Positions 43,601-56,859 of a DNA stretch of 64,000 nucleotides are shown in pieces (the first letter of the stretch is position 1; the number at the start of each line of letters is the position of its first letter). The translations under genes and the position numbers were made by a program. Origin of the DNA: Pogonophryne albipinna (taxonomy: Eukaryota; Chordata; Actinopteri; Perciformes; Artedidraconidae); the NCBI GenBank assembly GCA_028583405.1, contig CM053263.1, forward strand, positions 4,440,715 through 4,504,714, given 5' to 3'. The notes under the pieces were generated by a model, which was not told where the DNA came from, searched no databases, and was given only the letters and a program-made list of their open reading frames with translations.

Positions 43601-44832
43601 TCTTTGTCCCTGCGAAACAGCTTGGTTCCCACTGGTTCGAACACCTTGGCCTCCATCAGAGCCTGGCACAGTCGAGCAGCTTTGAGGCGAGACACTTCAC
43701 TCGTGCAAAACACCACATTCTGCATCAGATAGCTGAGGACGGCATCCACAGCGTCTGAGCCCGTGAAACATTCGGCATGAACGCGCAGATGCCTTCTACA
43801 GCGCCGCACCTCCACCTGAGTCTGCAGGGCCTGGATGATGTTGTGCCACAGCTGGGTGGCCCCGAAAGGCCCCGAGAAGCCTGTTAGCAGACAGAGGGTT
43901 AGAGGAAAAGGGGACAAAACAGCTTGAAAAACAATTACAATTTACTCATAACCATGTTCTGTGTCAAACTAAAGGTGAACATGAAGAGCAAATACTGGAT
44001 TGGGGAAAATAAGATATGTAACAAGGTAATGACATAAGAAATAATGACCAATACTCGAAGTTTGCTTACTTTAAAAATGAAGGTAGACCAGTACATGCTG
44101 TAACATTAACAGTAGTTTGTACTGGCATATTCATTGTTGTTTTATTGGAAAACAGTAGTGTTAAAGTAGTGTAGTAGAGGATTTACTCAAGTACTCTATG
44201 TGCAACATTTAGGGGCTTGTCTTAGGTATTTTTAGAGGGAAATCTTTCAATTGTCTCCACATTAATCTGACAGCTACAAGTATTTCATTTACAAATTACA
44301 ATTTAATGTTTCATCCAAAATATATAATGAGCTAATAAAAGCCGATACTTTTGTTTTAGATTTAAGAATTACAACAGTTACTTGCCGTAATAACAATATC
44401 ATAACACGGTATTATGTTTACCTACTTTTTTTAAGGTACGTAAAGCAGTCACACTTTTTCGAACAACCAGTACTTGCTCCACTTCGCTAAAGCTACTTTT
44501 AAAAACAGGACAAAAACGTCCGTGCACCATATGCTGACACCTTATGCAATGTCCCTGAAATATTATCCATTATACAATTTACCAAATCTATTTGTACATA
44601 ATGAAAGGCTGACAACACGACCGTTGGGTTATTATGTCAATACTGCACAGCGACTTTGCATTTCTTATACCTGTGCTGGTTTGTGTGGTTATATTAATAT
44701 AAAGGTAGAGTTATAGCTATATGCAAACGTATTAAGCGTAAGTGCTAAAATCTTACCATGCTGTATATTTTCACGAAAACTTCTCGTTTGGCTGTTCAAC
44801 CTTCTGAAACGAGGAGTCAAATCGACCGCCAT
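40672..44832 (-). CDS. depdc4: DEP domain-containing protein 4, complete
   Basis: Nine coding exons from ATG at 44832: 44757-44832, 43457-43880, 42715-42869, 42405-42600, 41732-41979, 41456-41598, 41196-41321, 40994-41072, 40672-40871 (TAA); phases agree, 548 aa. A DEP domain lies at about residues 38-125: LWHNIIQALQTQVEVRR, HAECFTGSDAVDAVLSYLM and the VGTKLFRRDKEVTFED end. A helical C-terminal region with NTCLDREL, LDGWLSAAADCLE and LELTRCQSETLVLFLMDN follows, as in DEPDC7/DEPDC4. DEP domains bind membranes or GPCR tails; the specific role is poorly known. DEPDC4 is chosen over DEPDC7 because it lies directly next to scyl2 as in human 12q23. The start codon is close to a LINE remnant. Confidence 0.92.
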
Positions 44833-44879
44833 CACCAGAAATGCGTGACGTAATACGTTTGAGAAAGAAGACGGCGCAC

Positions 44880-46050
44880 GTTCTTCTTCTTCGTCTTCTC
44901 TTGGTTTTTGGCGGATTACAAACAACTTTAAGGTGCATACCGCCACCTACTGTACATGAGTGTGAATCATCATATTATTCCATCTCTTAACTCATGAACG
45001 TATATCTATGATCTAATCAAAAATGAATAAGTTAACAAAAAACGTAAAATAAAGAAAACAAAACAACAATCTATGATCTATTCTAACCTAATGTTAAATT
45101 ATTTTTCCTACCCCAGTTTCACTCAGAAAGGTAAACAGTGCCCTTCTGGTATAGCTCTTACTCCCTCCCTCTCCTTTTGTTCCCAGAATACCAACCACAT
45201 TCCACTCCCTCTCTGCCTCTAAAACGTTATCCTTTAGTTTTTCTCTTTCAGCTTTATAGATGTCACAATGTAACAAGACGTCCACATTTTCTTTAACTCC
45301 ACAGTTCCCACACTTGTCACTGTCACTTTTCCCCATGGCATACAGTAATATGCAATGATGTGTGATCCAGTCTGAGTCTAGCTATCATGATTTCCTACCT
45401 TCTGTTTCTTTCTTTATAAATATCAATTGTAATTGTCTTTTGAACTTTATGATACTCTTTGCCTTTCTGGTCTTTCTCCCACCTTTTCTGCCAGATCTCC
45501 ATCCATTTTTTCTTAATTACTGCTTTTCCTTCTCCTTTACCAAGTTGAACTGGTAATGTTATATCCTTTTGTAGTGCACTTTTTGCTCATTTATGTGCAG
45601 GCACCCAGCAGAACTGAAGATATATACCGCCTCTCCCTGTGAAGTCTTAACAGGCTATGATTAAGTTCTATGAGAATGTCACAGAATACACAGCCGCAAT
45701 GCTTTATATTGTATTCTATCCATTTTTAAAGCGATGTTTTTGCTGCTGCTCCATACACTATACAACCATAGTCTATTGTGGACCTCATAATTGATCTGTA
45801 CATGTCTATTAATGCTTGTTTGTCTGCGCCCCACTTGCATCCAGCTACAACTCGCAATAAATGTATACTTTTTAGCATTTTGTTTCCACTTGATTAATAT
45901 GCATTTTCCATGTGTATTTGCTATCAAACCACAGTAGGTATTTGAACTCATTCACCTTTGTCATTGGACGATCATATAGTGTTAGCTGTTGGCCATCAAT
46001 CTTGCGTTTGATGTATACCACTCACTCAGTATGAAGAAGGACAGTCATTT
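44880..46050 (-). mobile_element. LINE 3' fragment with RT C-terminal remnant
   Basis: On the minus strand, peptide pieces around 45951-45679 (VHNRLWLYSVWSSSKN, then KMDRIQYKALRLC) and 45336-45094 (KCGNCG, LLHCDIYKAEREKLK, RRALFTFLSETG, stop) match the post-RT region and C-terminal CCHC-like end of non-LTR retrotransposons. The 3' end is a (GAA)n tail at about 44883-44897. 5' truncated with frame breaks, so dead. Confidence 0.8.
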
Positions 46051-46392
46051 GAATGCATATAAATATTGTAAAACACATCCTGTTGCTTCACTACTTCTCT
46101 CCAGTGGCTTCCAGCAATACAACTGTTCACTCCATCTCAACCATATAATATACCAGCCACATCAAATAGTTTTATTAATGTTATAACAACTCTTAACCAA
46201 AATGTAATGACTTCCCTTGAGGTAGATTTGCTTTCAAATGTGGGGCGAGTCCAAAAGACAACAATGTAGAAAAACATCTTGTAAAAATATATGTAGTTAT
46301 TACAATAGGCCTACCCAAACTTTTTTTTTATTTTATCATCGGTGTCGGAAACGTTTAAAATACATTTCCATACTTTAGATGCCGCAAAGAAG

Positions 46393-47150
46393 CCATGTTG
46401 CGTTCAGACAGGACGCGATGCGATGTTTGGGGGCGGCGCGATTACATGTAAAGTCAATGCAGAGACGCGGACAGACGCGAATTCGCTCCGACGGCGAGCA
46501 TGAAGCGGAGGACGCGGCGCGAATCACGCGATTGAACGGTGCGGCGTCAAACGCGAGAGTTCAATTTGTTCAACTCGAGCGTCAAATTCACGTGACGCGT
46601 TCTCGCGGAAGCCAATCAGCGGTGAGGATCTCAGCCTGCCGTCACTGACGTTCAACCAGAAAACATCAGCTGTTAGCAGATAGCACACAGAGCTCACAGC
46701 TCCTCATATCTGTTCAGAAACTGGACAAAAGTTAAAGAAGAACAAACCACAGACTGTCTGTGTCATGGCGAATACAGTCGCTGGTTTATTTATGTCAGTA
46801 GGCCGTTGTTATGAGTGTGGAATGAGCACATACAACATTAGCTTAGCCTGGTCGACCCAATCTCCATTCAGAAAACAAGCATTCTAAAGGGTTTTTCGCC
46901 TGCCGTCTTGTCTGCAGACTTTTCAAGCATTAATTCATGGTTTTTAATAACCGGTATCAGTATGTTGTTACTTCGGCATCATTTAGAAACGTGTATTACA
47001 ATTTAATCACGGTAAAATGTTCATTTTGTTGTAGTTGTAGCTCCCGAGCCAGCGCGTCTTGTTTGAATGATGCAAGTCAACACAGCTGGCAGCCGCGGTG
47101 AAACTCGAGCATGAGAATATTCGCATCGCGTCTGGTGTGAACGTACCATA
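46393..47150. mobile_element. CG-rich inverted-repeat element
   Basis: The left end GTTGCGTTCAGACAGGACGC and following GATGCGATG match, inverted, the right end CGCATCGCGTCTGGTGTGAACG at 47119-47144. Interior unusually CG-rich for this window (46430-46620). The short open frame at 46379-46648 follows its composition and is not convincing. Target duplication unclear. Confidence 0.6.
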
Positions 47151-50100
47151 GACTAGAGCGATGCGATAAAAATGTTTAGTTCGGTTCAATTGGTTGTTCA
47201 TCTTTCAAAAACAAACTTCCATCTGTCACCGAGGTCACATCCGTAAACAAGACGTCCTATCCTGAAACAGAGCGGAGCGTACCATTTCTACCAAGGGCGA
47301 TAGAGTATAATATTGTATTATATTGCCTTTACCGGGCTGAAATATGTGTATTTCATTTTAAAATACTTCTGTTTTATTCCACATACTCTAATGTGTACTC
47401 AAAATCCGTTTATTGCCATTATTTGGCGGTCGATCACCCCTGTGTGAGTAATAGATTCGCCTATTTGTCCTTAGGGCCAGCTGGGGAAACTACAGCCCTT
47501 TAAACGAAGAGACGAGCATTACAGAACGAGGTCGACGAATCTTCAGAGTTGAGCTATTTTAGGTACCAGTCTCCCTTTCTGGAGACTTGAGTGAGGTAAA
47601 AGTCGCTTTTTAACATTTTACTGTATTTTAAACCGAGAATCACTCGGCTGGTGTTGTTGACAACTTTTACGTCCATTTTTACTTTACGTTTGGGTTTGTT
47701 GTGGGGCGGAAACTTTGGTACAGTCGTCGAAGCTTCCAATTGGCACGATAACGCTAATGTCAAATAATGGCTGCCATGCGAAAGGACCAATTTCATGACT
47801 TATGTGTCTGTTATAGACACAGTGGTAGGTCAAATAACAAATACGGTGAACACTGCCTAAATGTCAACAGCATAATGTCTTTATTTCGACAGTTATTAGG
47901 GTTCAGTTATTAGGGTTCATGCGTGGACATATAAATAACATGTTCGATGTGAAATGTGCATGAAGTTCTTGTTTTGGTCTGCTGCTCAGCTCACGTGTAC
48001 CCACTGCTCAGGCGTGTTTGGATTTTTTTTCTCCGAATGGTGAGAGACAGGGAGCTGCAGCCAATAACGAGAGTCCCCGTGTGGTTAGCCCCGCCCCCCT
48101 GCTCCTGTGCTTTGTTTACATTACACTGCAGTCGAATCTGATCCTAGAACACTCTTTGTCTCTGCAGCACTTACTGTAACAATATGTACCCTTTATATGA
48201 ACCTCCCATTGCATTCTTCTAAAAACCTGAGGCTATAGGATATGAATATTGACATATGTATTGTGAACAGCCCATTGCATTCCAGTGCTGTATCTTACAA
48301 TCTACAATAAAGGTACAACGATTGATTGTCATATATGTCAGATAGTAAACAATTAAACTATTGGACTTATTTTTGCAATGCTTTATTTTTTTCAGGGGAC
48401 AAGATTCCAGCTTCTTAAATGTGAATATTTTCTGGTTTCTTTACTTCACCATGACAGTAAACTGAATTGCTTTGTCTTTTGGAGCAATATATCGATTGTT
48501 TAATTCTTTGTTACATTTGTCACCATTGTCAAACATTTTACAGACAAGCGGCTAGTCAAAAAAAACATCATTAGTTGCAACCTTACTCTACAATAAACTG
48601 TAAAGACCTATTTTAAATCAGTATTTGTTTTTGTCATGTCAATACATGTCGGATCTTGTTATCTTGTTTTTTGCATACTCCAGCATTTGACCTAACATTC
48701 AGACTTCATTAAGAGGAGTTCTTGTAATGAAGCAGCAGATGACTGAGTAGATCTAATCCGTAATCAGTTTCCCATCTCTCTCCTATAATCTCTGAAAATT
48801 AGCCTTCTTTGTTGACGTGACCTAGCTGTCGAGTCTAGCAGATGATGTAACGCATGAAAGGAAGTCACACACCCCTCACCCCTTGAGCTATCTTTAAGCT
48901 AAAAGAGCAGCGAGGGAGTGTGCGTTCATTTTTGGCAGCAGATAACTGTGACCAGGGACAGAAACAGCCAATGGTCACTCTGCCAGCAGTGGATGTCCTA
49001 AACAGTGCTAGCAGATTAGAACATGAAGAGACCTTCTTCAGTAAAGGTGTGACAGTAATCAAGGTGAATTTATACAATTTGTGTTATAATGGTACAAACA
49101 TGTACACAGCTTCCAGGATACAGATGGGTTTTAGCTCATATTGGTCTGAAAAAAAGTCGCTTTCTTTGTTATGTTAATGTGTGTATTAGCGTGGGACAGG
49201 TGGAACAGGATCGTCTTGTAGGTTGAGGAGCCCTTTGTTGTCCTGTATTGCCCTGGAGGAACAAGATAGGCATAGACAAAATCTCACTTTCTGCGCTAAT
49301 TTAAACCTAGGCATGAAAGTGGGTCTTGTTTGTGTCCTGACTTTGGATAGTGTTGTCTCCCTCTGTGGCAGTAAACACAACGACTCCCTGCGTCATCATC
49401 AGTGAGTTTAACAAGATGTTAAATTGTGCAACAAGGCAGCTATCTCTGTTTCCATAGAGACTAGCCGGTTTTTGTTGCAATCTGTTAACTGCTCTGGCAG
49501 TTAGGTAAAGGCTTAGTCTGTTGTTTTCTACTCAGTGGACTTATTATTTGAGACATTACTTAAAATACAGCAGTCTATGGTTTTGTTATTGTCTGTTTTG
49601 CTATGGAAGATGTTTTTAGTTTTTAGGCAAAGTTATTCCCTAAAGCTACCCAGCACAGTTGTAGCAGTTGTTACCCAAACAGGAGTTAATAACACATGTT
49701 AATGACCATTTCATCCATTGAATGCACTTTAGTTTTCAAATATATTTTTACTTTAAAAATTTACTTTTTCAAATATATGTTTACTTTAAATTGGCTTTGT
49801 GTCAAAATCAATGTCTTCTTATAGAAACATCTCACATTGTGCAACAGTTTGGCACATTTACTTGTTTTTGGACAACAACAGAAGAAATAATCTGCTTTTG
49901 GCCGCTCTGTAAATACTTTTTAGAATGTTTAATTTATTGTGCGGTTTGGTCTTTTCATGGGATGTGTTGCTAATAAGAAAAGAAATAGCAGCTGTCTGTG
50001 ATATTTTACTATGGTATAAATACCAATAGCAGTTTCCAAGCAAAGGGGGAATGATTAACTTTACATTCTTAACCTGTTCCTGTGCTGCTGTGAAAGTTGT

Positions 50101-50205
50101 ACTCATTAACTTGTGATTTGCTGAACAAGTTCAATGAGAAGAAGCGTTCAGAAATCACAGTTGTAGTCAACAAGCTAGGTAATGTTACTGATTTCTCATG
50201 TGCAG
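47151..50205. other. Intergenic region upstream of tcp11l2
   Basis: About 3 kb with no supported coding exon. A non-coding first exon and promoter of tcp11l2 must lie somewhere here, because the first coding exon begins after an acceptor at about 50205. I could not place them. Confidence 0.5.
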
Positions 50206-50217
50206 CTGTAACCCAAG

Positions 50218-53200
50218 ATGCCTCTCAATGATGAGCGACCTGCCTCCACATCCGGCGCAGAGAAGCAGGACGTGGAGTCGTCATCAGAGCGCAGCGACAG
50301 CGTGACCTCAGCCAGCTCCCGGGAGAGCTTCACCAGCGACGGCTCCAGCAAACACTGCACGCCCTCCTGTGAGTTCACCCCTCAGACTCTGACGTACTGA
50401 TTTCATTCCTGTGTGCAGTCATCTTTTTCTCAGGCACTCTGCTTTGTTTGGTGTCAGGCTAAACTTTGAGAATGAGTATTATTGATTCTGCTGATAATAT
50501 TTCAAGACTTCAAAGATTCAAGATTCAAAGGCTTTATTGTCATATGCACAGTAGCTAAAGTGTAGATATGGCAATGGAAATCTTAAGTCACAGGCTCCCC
50601 CTACAATGCAACATAAATATATATGACATAAACAATAAAACAAATTAGAAAAACTATAAAAATAGTGCAAGAAGAAACGGAGTAGAATAAAAACGTGCAA
50701 GACCAATGTGCAATTAATGCAGATGAAGTAAACTAAATAAATACAAATGGCTAAATGTTGTTAGTAACAAGTAAATGTACATGTAAATATATTAAGATAA
50801 ACAAGAACAGAATGAAAAATTAAATACTGTACAGTGAAATGTAGTACTCTTCCAATGACTTCCAATGAAGGTGACAAAAGCAATTTAAAGCAGAAGTATT
50901 TTTGTATTTGACGGTACATTTGATGTTCCCACTTTTCTGTTTCAGCTCTTAATTGTCTATTTAGTAAGGTTGTTCAATATTCGTTTATCACAGCAAGCCC
51001 ACCCAAAACCTTAACTCTGGATGAAGTGATGGAGTCTGCCAGAGACCTGTCCAGTCTCCGCCTCGCTCATGAGATCGCTGTGAACCACGACTTCCACGTG
51101 GAACCAGAAAGCCTCCCTGAGGGCAGGTATGGAACATTGTTTGGATCTTGATCATGTTATGTGGATTATTAATGAACCTAAATACCAGTCTGTGAGGTTA
51201 AGCTTTACAAAAACAATTCACATGAACTGGATCACTAATTGCATTAGGCTTGATGCCATTTTTACTATATAATAGCTTGTCTGCTCATAACTAGAATGAC
51301 TAGCAACTGTAAAACCACCTTAAAATGTTATTCAGCTACTTCAAGATTAAAAACATATGAATGTTTTCAGTTAAAGACAAGAGGTGGAATTACTCAAAAT
51401 AAATTATCTTAATTGTTTAATCTGCATGTTTAATGAATTAAAGTACCTTTTTTATTTGTCTAAATAAACAATATTGTAGAAATGATATGGAGACACTAAC
51501 TTTTGATCAAACATATTCAATATGATAATAATTGGATGGCATTTTATAGTAAAGAGCCCATTGACCCGTACACCTTATGTTACCATTTCTACTGTATTCA
51601 ACAACATCTGTCCGTCTGTGTTTATGTTAATCTTTAGCACAGCACTGAAATAAACAAAACAGTGAAGTGGACAGAGACATTCAGAGGTTGGAAGGGGAGG
51701 AGACGAGAGGAAAAGAGAATCATTTATTTAGTGGAAGTGCAAAGAAAGGGACAGCGGAAGTTATGATAATATCAATAATAAGGCAGAAGATAAGAAATAC
51801 TTTCGATACTTAATAAAGGAGGGTTTTTCATTTAAAAAAAAATACCTAAACCAGTTATTCAATATTTTGGCACCATCCCCACCCTGATAACGACACTGAC
51901 TTTTTCTCCTTCAATGCCCATTTCATGAATGGCCATTTTTTCATGACTGATTACATCCTCAGCCAAACTAAATCCTCCGTTTCTTTTTTCAAGTCTTACT
52001 AAGCTAGTTAGAGATACTCTCCACAAGGCCTTCTGGGACATCCTGGCGTCCGAGCTGACCGACGACCCTCCTGAGTATGGGCAGGCCATCAGATTATTGG
52101 CGGAGATCAGAGAGGTCAGCACACACAATGAGATGTTTACAGCTTCACTGTAAGATTGATTCTCGCCGAGTTTCCCGACATTTATCCACAGCGCCCTCTC
52201 CCATTTTGAAGATACTTTTGTATCTGCTTCTCTTCATCTCTATCACCTCCTTTGTGGCTACTATATGTCGAAAAACAGTCACCAATCGAGTAACATTACT
52301 GATCAAATGTAAGACTTATTATGATTTTTGCCTCTGGACAGATTGTATTGTCCTTTCTTAATCCGGGGGCCAATCGGATGCGGACACAGATCATGGAGGT
52401 GCTGGACATGGACCTGATTCGTCAGCAGGCTGACAATAATGCTGTAGACATCCAGGGGCTCGCCTCCTACATTATCTCCACCATGGGCAAGTTGTGTTGT
52501 CCCATTAGGGATGAGGAGATCAAGAAGCTCAGCCAAAACTCAGATAACATGGTGACAATGTTCAGGTAAGCACACATTCAAGCTTTTAGAGACATTGTGA
52601 CCAAAGATAGATTTGTCTGTAATGCATGTTTTACCTATGTTGCTAATATTAAAAGCAAGTCCATCACAGAGGCTCTTATTTTTGACACATCAGGGAGATC
52701 TTCCGACTGCTGGACCTGATGAAGACTGATTTAATCAACTATGAAGTCGATACTCTGAGGCTTTTGCTGCAGAGGCACGGTGCGGAATGTGAGAGGCAAA
52801 TGTTTCAGAGCGTTCTGGACAAAACTCCCAGTGAGTGAACAAGGGACAACTTTCTCTACAGCTTTAAACACTGTCTGTTTTATCATTTCTGTTGCAACAC
52901 AATTCATCACGTTTTAGAAAATATCAGATTTGAATGTGAGAAACATAAAGTCGGATATTATATCAGTGGAATAAACACATGACTTTCTTATTATTGACAG
53001 AAGAACCATCTCCTAAATCTGCATGACTTTTTTTGACTACTTTAGGTGCTTTGAATCACACCACCTCGTGGCTCAAGTCCGCCCTGGAGGAGCTGACGAA
53101 CAACATCCGAGAAGAACAGACTCACAGTCAGGGGAAGGGCCAGCTGGTGCCCGGGCCCTTCCAGGCCCTCAACATCGCATTCCTCCACATCCTCACATGG

Positions 53201-56200
53201 GAGAACGATAAGAGCCCGCTGCCTGAGGTGAGAGACACCTGAAGTTGTTTATGTATCTGAGAAAGAAAGAGTGTCTGGTGTTTGTGTTTTGAAGATACAA
53301 TACCATTTCTGTTTTGTGGGTTGTTGCATGTTGTGAGTAGTTTTTGTCTTAATGCAAACATGCTATAACCATAATCAGAATTCCTTTGTTAGTCCTGCAG
53401 TGTGGAAATGTACAGTGTTACAGCAAAAATGGCATAGCAGGTAAAAGAGGCATGCAATAATAAAGACTGAGCTCACTTATGAATATAGGTAGAAAAACAC
53501 ACATTTGTAGTACAATACAAATTAGTACACATCCATGGCTAAAAATGAGTAGCAGCAATTTAAAAACACGAAGTTACATAAGTATCATATTGTGTTGAGA
53601 CATTTGAGAACAAATAGCTGTAGGCTATCCATGGTTCCGATAGAGAGAGCGAGGGGGGTCGGGGGAAAGTGTCAAATGACATACTGTCGGAAGCCTTGAA
53701 TAAAGAGCACGGAGCAACACTGTGAGCGCATACATTTACGTACACAGCGTGGGGATGTCATATTGTAATGCACCTTAATACATGCAGTAAAGGGCACCAT
53801 CACAAAGCAATACATATAAGGAAAACACAGACACTCATCACCGAGGTCACAATATCAATCGATCCAGCAGAGCAATAGCCTATAGGCAAAGCACAGAAAA
53901 TCAGCTGCAGTAGATGGTCAACTTCAGCCATTTTCTTTCCGATTTACAGATTTTAATCGCTATAAGCTGCTCTCTCTTGTCTCCTCTTCACAACTACACT
54001 TTTCGCGGCACACTTACAGCCAATCAGCTCTCTGAATTATGAGATGACGTTTTGGTGGGGTTGCCAGCACTTTGCCCCACTGGTGATTATTTTTTTGCCG
54101 CACACATTGAATAGAAAAAGACTCTGAGCATGCGCACTGTAGTTTTTACAGCACCCATTCATTTTGACAGCAGAGAGAGGGGCTTGCCCCACATCGCTCA
54201 ACACGGCTCAATAGGCACACTGTAGACACTAATTAGAAGAAAGCAGACTAAAACGACGAATCAGATGACTAAACATGATCTTAAAATATATTTTAAGATA
54301 TATATTTTTTGCATATTTTTGGAATTATTATTTGAATGACTTTCTGCTGACACTAGGTGGGGCTGTGCCTAATGCCGAGTCGCCACTGTGCACAATTCAG
54401 GTTTATTACACAAGATTGCAACAGTCCGTAATGTGTTATTATAATCTGCTTAAAACACTGTATAATTTTAAACGTAAAAAACTCATAAATATTCATAAGG
54501 CTTTTTTAGAACAATCATACAAAGTTTTTTTGTCAATCCTCAATTATGACAACAACTATGATTCCCCCCGATTCCTGTCTTTATGCTTGGCTAAGTTTTT
54601 CTTCTCATCTAATCTCAGCAAGTTAACAAATAAGTGTATTTTTAAAAAAAAGTCAAACTAATTTGAACTTGAATTGTTTTCCTTTCTAGACCTTGATGAA
54701 TGACGAGACACGTTTGCAAAAGATCCAGCAGCAGCTGCAGCAGATTCAGGCGGTGAACGAGGTGCTGCTCATCATCTTCAGCACCGTCGGGGGGGCAATC
54801 CAGGGTCTGCCCCTCCTGTCCGACCGCCTGAAGAGGATGACCAGTGTGCTGCTGGACGGGATGCACAGCCCGTCAGTTGTCTTTTTTGTATAACCATGAT
54901 CTAAGATTATTTTACATGAAAAAAGAGCTCTAACCAGAACCTTCCTCATATTCTCTGCAGGGACTTTAACCAGGAGGAGGCACTAGAGGGCGTCAGTGCT
55001 CAGATCTGCAGCGAGCTCAACAAGTCTTTGACAGAGAGGAGCTACCCCCCGCTGCCCCCCGCACTGCAGGCCACCCTGACAGGCCAGATTCTCAGCATCA
55101 CTCAGAAGGACAACCCCATCCGCACTCTCGTTGGTAAGAGAGGAAGTGATCCAAATTAAAGAGGATTATGCATCAATGTCAAAAATGAATAGTATATTTA
55201 TCTGTCTGTTGTCATGCAACAGACAGTTTGATACATACTTTTTTATACTCATTAAAACTCACCATTCCTGCCCATACCCGGCCCGACATCTGAAGTGCAT
55301 TATGACGCTTTTTTTTATTTGAATAAATACTTAAAAGAAACATAAATACATGAATAAAATAAGTTATAATAAAATATTGTTTCCACCTTGTCTTTAAACT
55401 TAAAGGTAGGGTAGGTAATTCACTTCAGAAGCACTTTTTGTTATATTCCATGGAATGCTCTTAACATCCCGATAGCAATGAATAAATGAAATGCTTTGAC
55501 AATAAATATATACAAATATTTCATCTGTGGAAGCCGTGGCGCTGTAAAAAGCACGACCAATCATCTGCCTCGGCCCGCGGCAGATGATTGGATGACCTAC
55601 CTGCCTGTCAGCCTTCCATCTCGTGCACAAACTTATCTCGTGCCCTCATTGGTCATGTGCGCGTTCGTGTGTGTTGGAGGAGGGGCTCTGTGAGGAAGTC
55701 TGAAGGAAGGGGCAGATTTGTTTCGGTTGTGTACTTTCAAATTCTAGCGCACTCGAGCTGGTTTCTCCATTCTTACCTGATTCTTACCTACTCTACCTTT
55801 AACACATTAAGAATTAAACATGCATGCCGTCTGGCAGGCGGTACCACAGCATCAGGAAAAAAAACACCACACTCAGGATCAGTTTCATCCCACAGGAAAT
55901 ACGACTATTAAACACCTGAGTTTGCACTATTTTTATTTTTATTGTTGTTTTTTATATAAAAAAAATGTATGTCTTGTAATTGCCCTGTTGAGGAACCTGC
56001 GATCTAAGTTCATACATTACATAACTACACCGTAGTTGTGTATATGTTACGACAATATACCTTTGAATCTTGAATGCATCCTCAAGAAGATATTTTGTAT
56101 TAGCTTTCTCAAACATGGATTTCTTCTTGGCATTTCCTAACTGCTTGTTCTCTTTGTTTCCGTGCAGAGGACCGTGTGCAGCAGTACTTCATGGCACTCA

Positions 56201-56430
56201 TCTGTGATCCTAAACCTCAGAGCAAACTTGAACAAGTACCAGTTGGCTTGACTGCTATCAAGCCTGAACTAGCATTGTTGGGAGCAAGGTTCATCTCTCT
56301 GGTTAACTACAATAAAACAGTTTATGGACCTACCTATGGGGGTATCTTACGGAAGCTGATGTTCAGCAGCAGCCCGCCACCAGCAAACCCTCCTCAAGAC
56401 ACCGCCCAGGACTCCGTCACCTCCAAATAA
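50218..56430 (+). CDS. tcp11l2: T-complex protein 11-like 2, complete
   Basis: Nine coding exons: 50218-50368, 50994-51126, 51994-52114, 52342-52565, 52694-52830, 53046-53227, 54690-54871, 54961-55133, 56168-56430 (TAA); 521 aa against about 519 in human TCP11L2. N-terminus MPLNDERP and a Ser-rich segment with RESFTSDGSSK precede the TCP11 domain (about 60-500). Family residues: LAHEIAVN, HKAFWDILASEL, MEVLDMDLIRQQA, LASYIISTMGKLC, FRLLDLMKTDL and near the end LVNYNKTVYGPTYGGILRKL. The helical TCP11 fold has poorly defined roles; TCP11 itself affects sperm signalling. The Ser-rich N-terminus and MP start favour L2 over L1. Intact, with transposon-rich introns. It is head-to-head with depdc4, 5.4 kb away. 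Confidence 0.96.
50508..50760 (-). mobile_element. LINE 3'-tail fragment in tcp11l2 intron 1
   Basis: AGATTCAAAGGCTTTATTGTCATATG and the following CTTAAGTCACAGGCTCC, TGCAACA and AATAGTGCAA strings match those at 62826-63000, where they follow a recognisable LINE C-terminal frame. Same orientation (minus), no coding part here. Confidence 0.65.
53380..54240. repeat. Transposon-derived stretch in tcp11l2 intron 6
   Basis: Starts with ATCAGAATTCCTTTGTTAGTC and GTGGAAATGTACAGTGTTAC, closely like 61781-61830 in the apaf1 intron. It continues as a non-coding region with GCCCCAC motifs near 54073 and 54190. Ends not resolved. Confidence 0.5.
55400..55802. mobile_element. TTAA-flanked MITE in tcp11l2 intron 8
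   Basis: TTAAAGGTAGGGTAGGTAA at the left and TTACCTACTCTACCTTTAA at the right: inverted repeats of about 19 bp with TTAA borders. It also holds an internal palindrome around 55555-55590 (ATCATCTGCC / GGCAGATGAT). Confidence 0.85.
55815..56075 (+). mobile_element. LINE C-terminal and 3' UTR fragment in tcp11l2 intron 8
   Basis: GCCGTCTGGCAGGCGGTACC and TTTCATCCCACAGG...TTAAACACCTGA match, in reverse orientation, the LINE segment at 63100-63190 of the apaf1 intron. It inserted immediately next to the TTAA MITE. Confidence 0.75.
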
Positions 56431-56838
56431 AAATAAATCCTAACTTTAAATTATGCTGTCTTAGTAGTAGTAGTGTTTCTTCTGCTTGTGCTCGAGAGCG
56501 AAAAAAGTGTCCAGGATTTTGCAAAAAAAAGAGTTTGTCTGCATGAGTATCTTTGTGTTTGACTTATATATTTTAGTTTTGACTTAAGTTAATTGGTTGA
56601 TGATTTCTCATACGTTTTATTTACTACTTTGACTTATGTGCCATGGAAATACTTGTTATATGTCTTTAGTTGTTATGTTTGTTACATATTGAGGTACTGT
56701 AGTTGTTACAGTATTGCTGTGTTGGCTATTAGAACCCGTGGGGACAGGAGAGATGCTAAAGCAGATGTGTACTTTTATAAAGATTTAATGTGAATATATC
56801 GGAAATTGTTTTTCTTTTTTTCTGCCCCCAATTAATAT

Positions 56839-56844
56839 AATAAA
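56839..56844 (+). terminator. Poly(A) signal of tcp11l2
   Basis: AATAAA about 410 bp after the stop, in a short AT-rich 3' UTR. Confidence 0.55.
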
Positions 56845-56859
56845 TGTTTATATAAAAAG

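Noticed and set aside
40672..44832. Assignment as DEPDC7
   Set aside because: The proteins are similar, but DEPDC4 is the neighbour of SCYL2; the order here supports depdc4.
46379..46648. 89-aa Arg/Ala-rich frame
   Set aside because: Coincides with a CG-rich inverted-repeat element; no homology-like motif.
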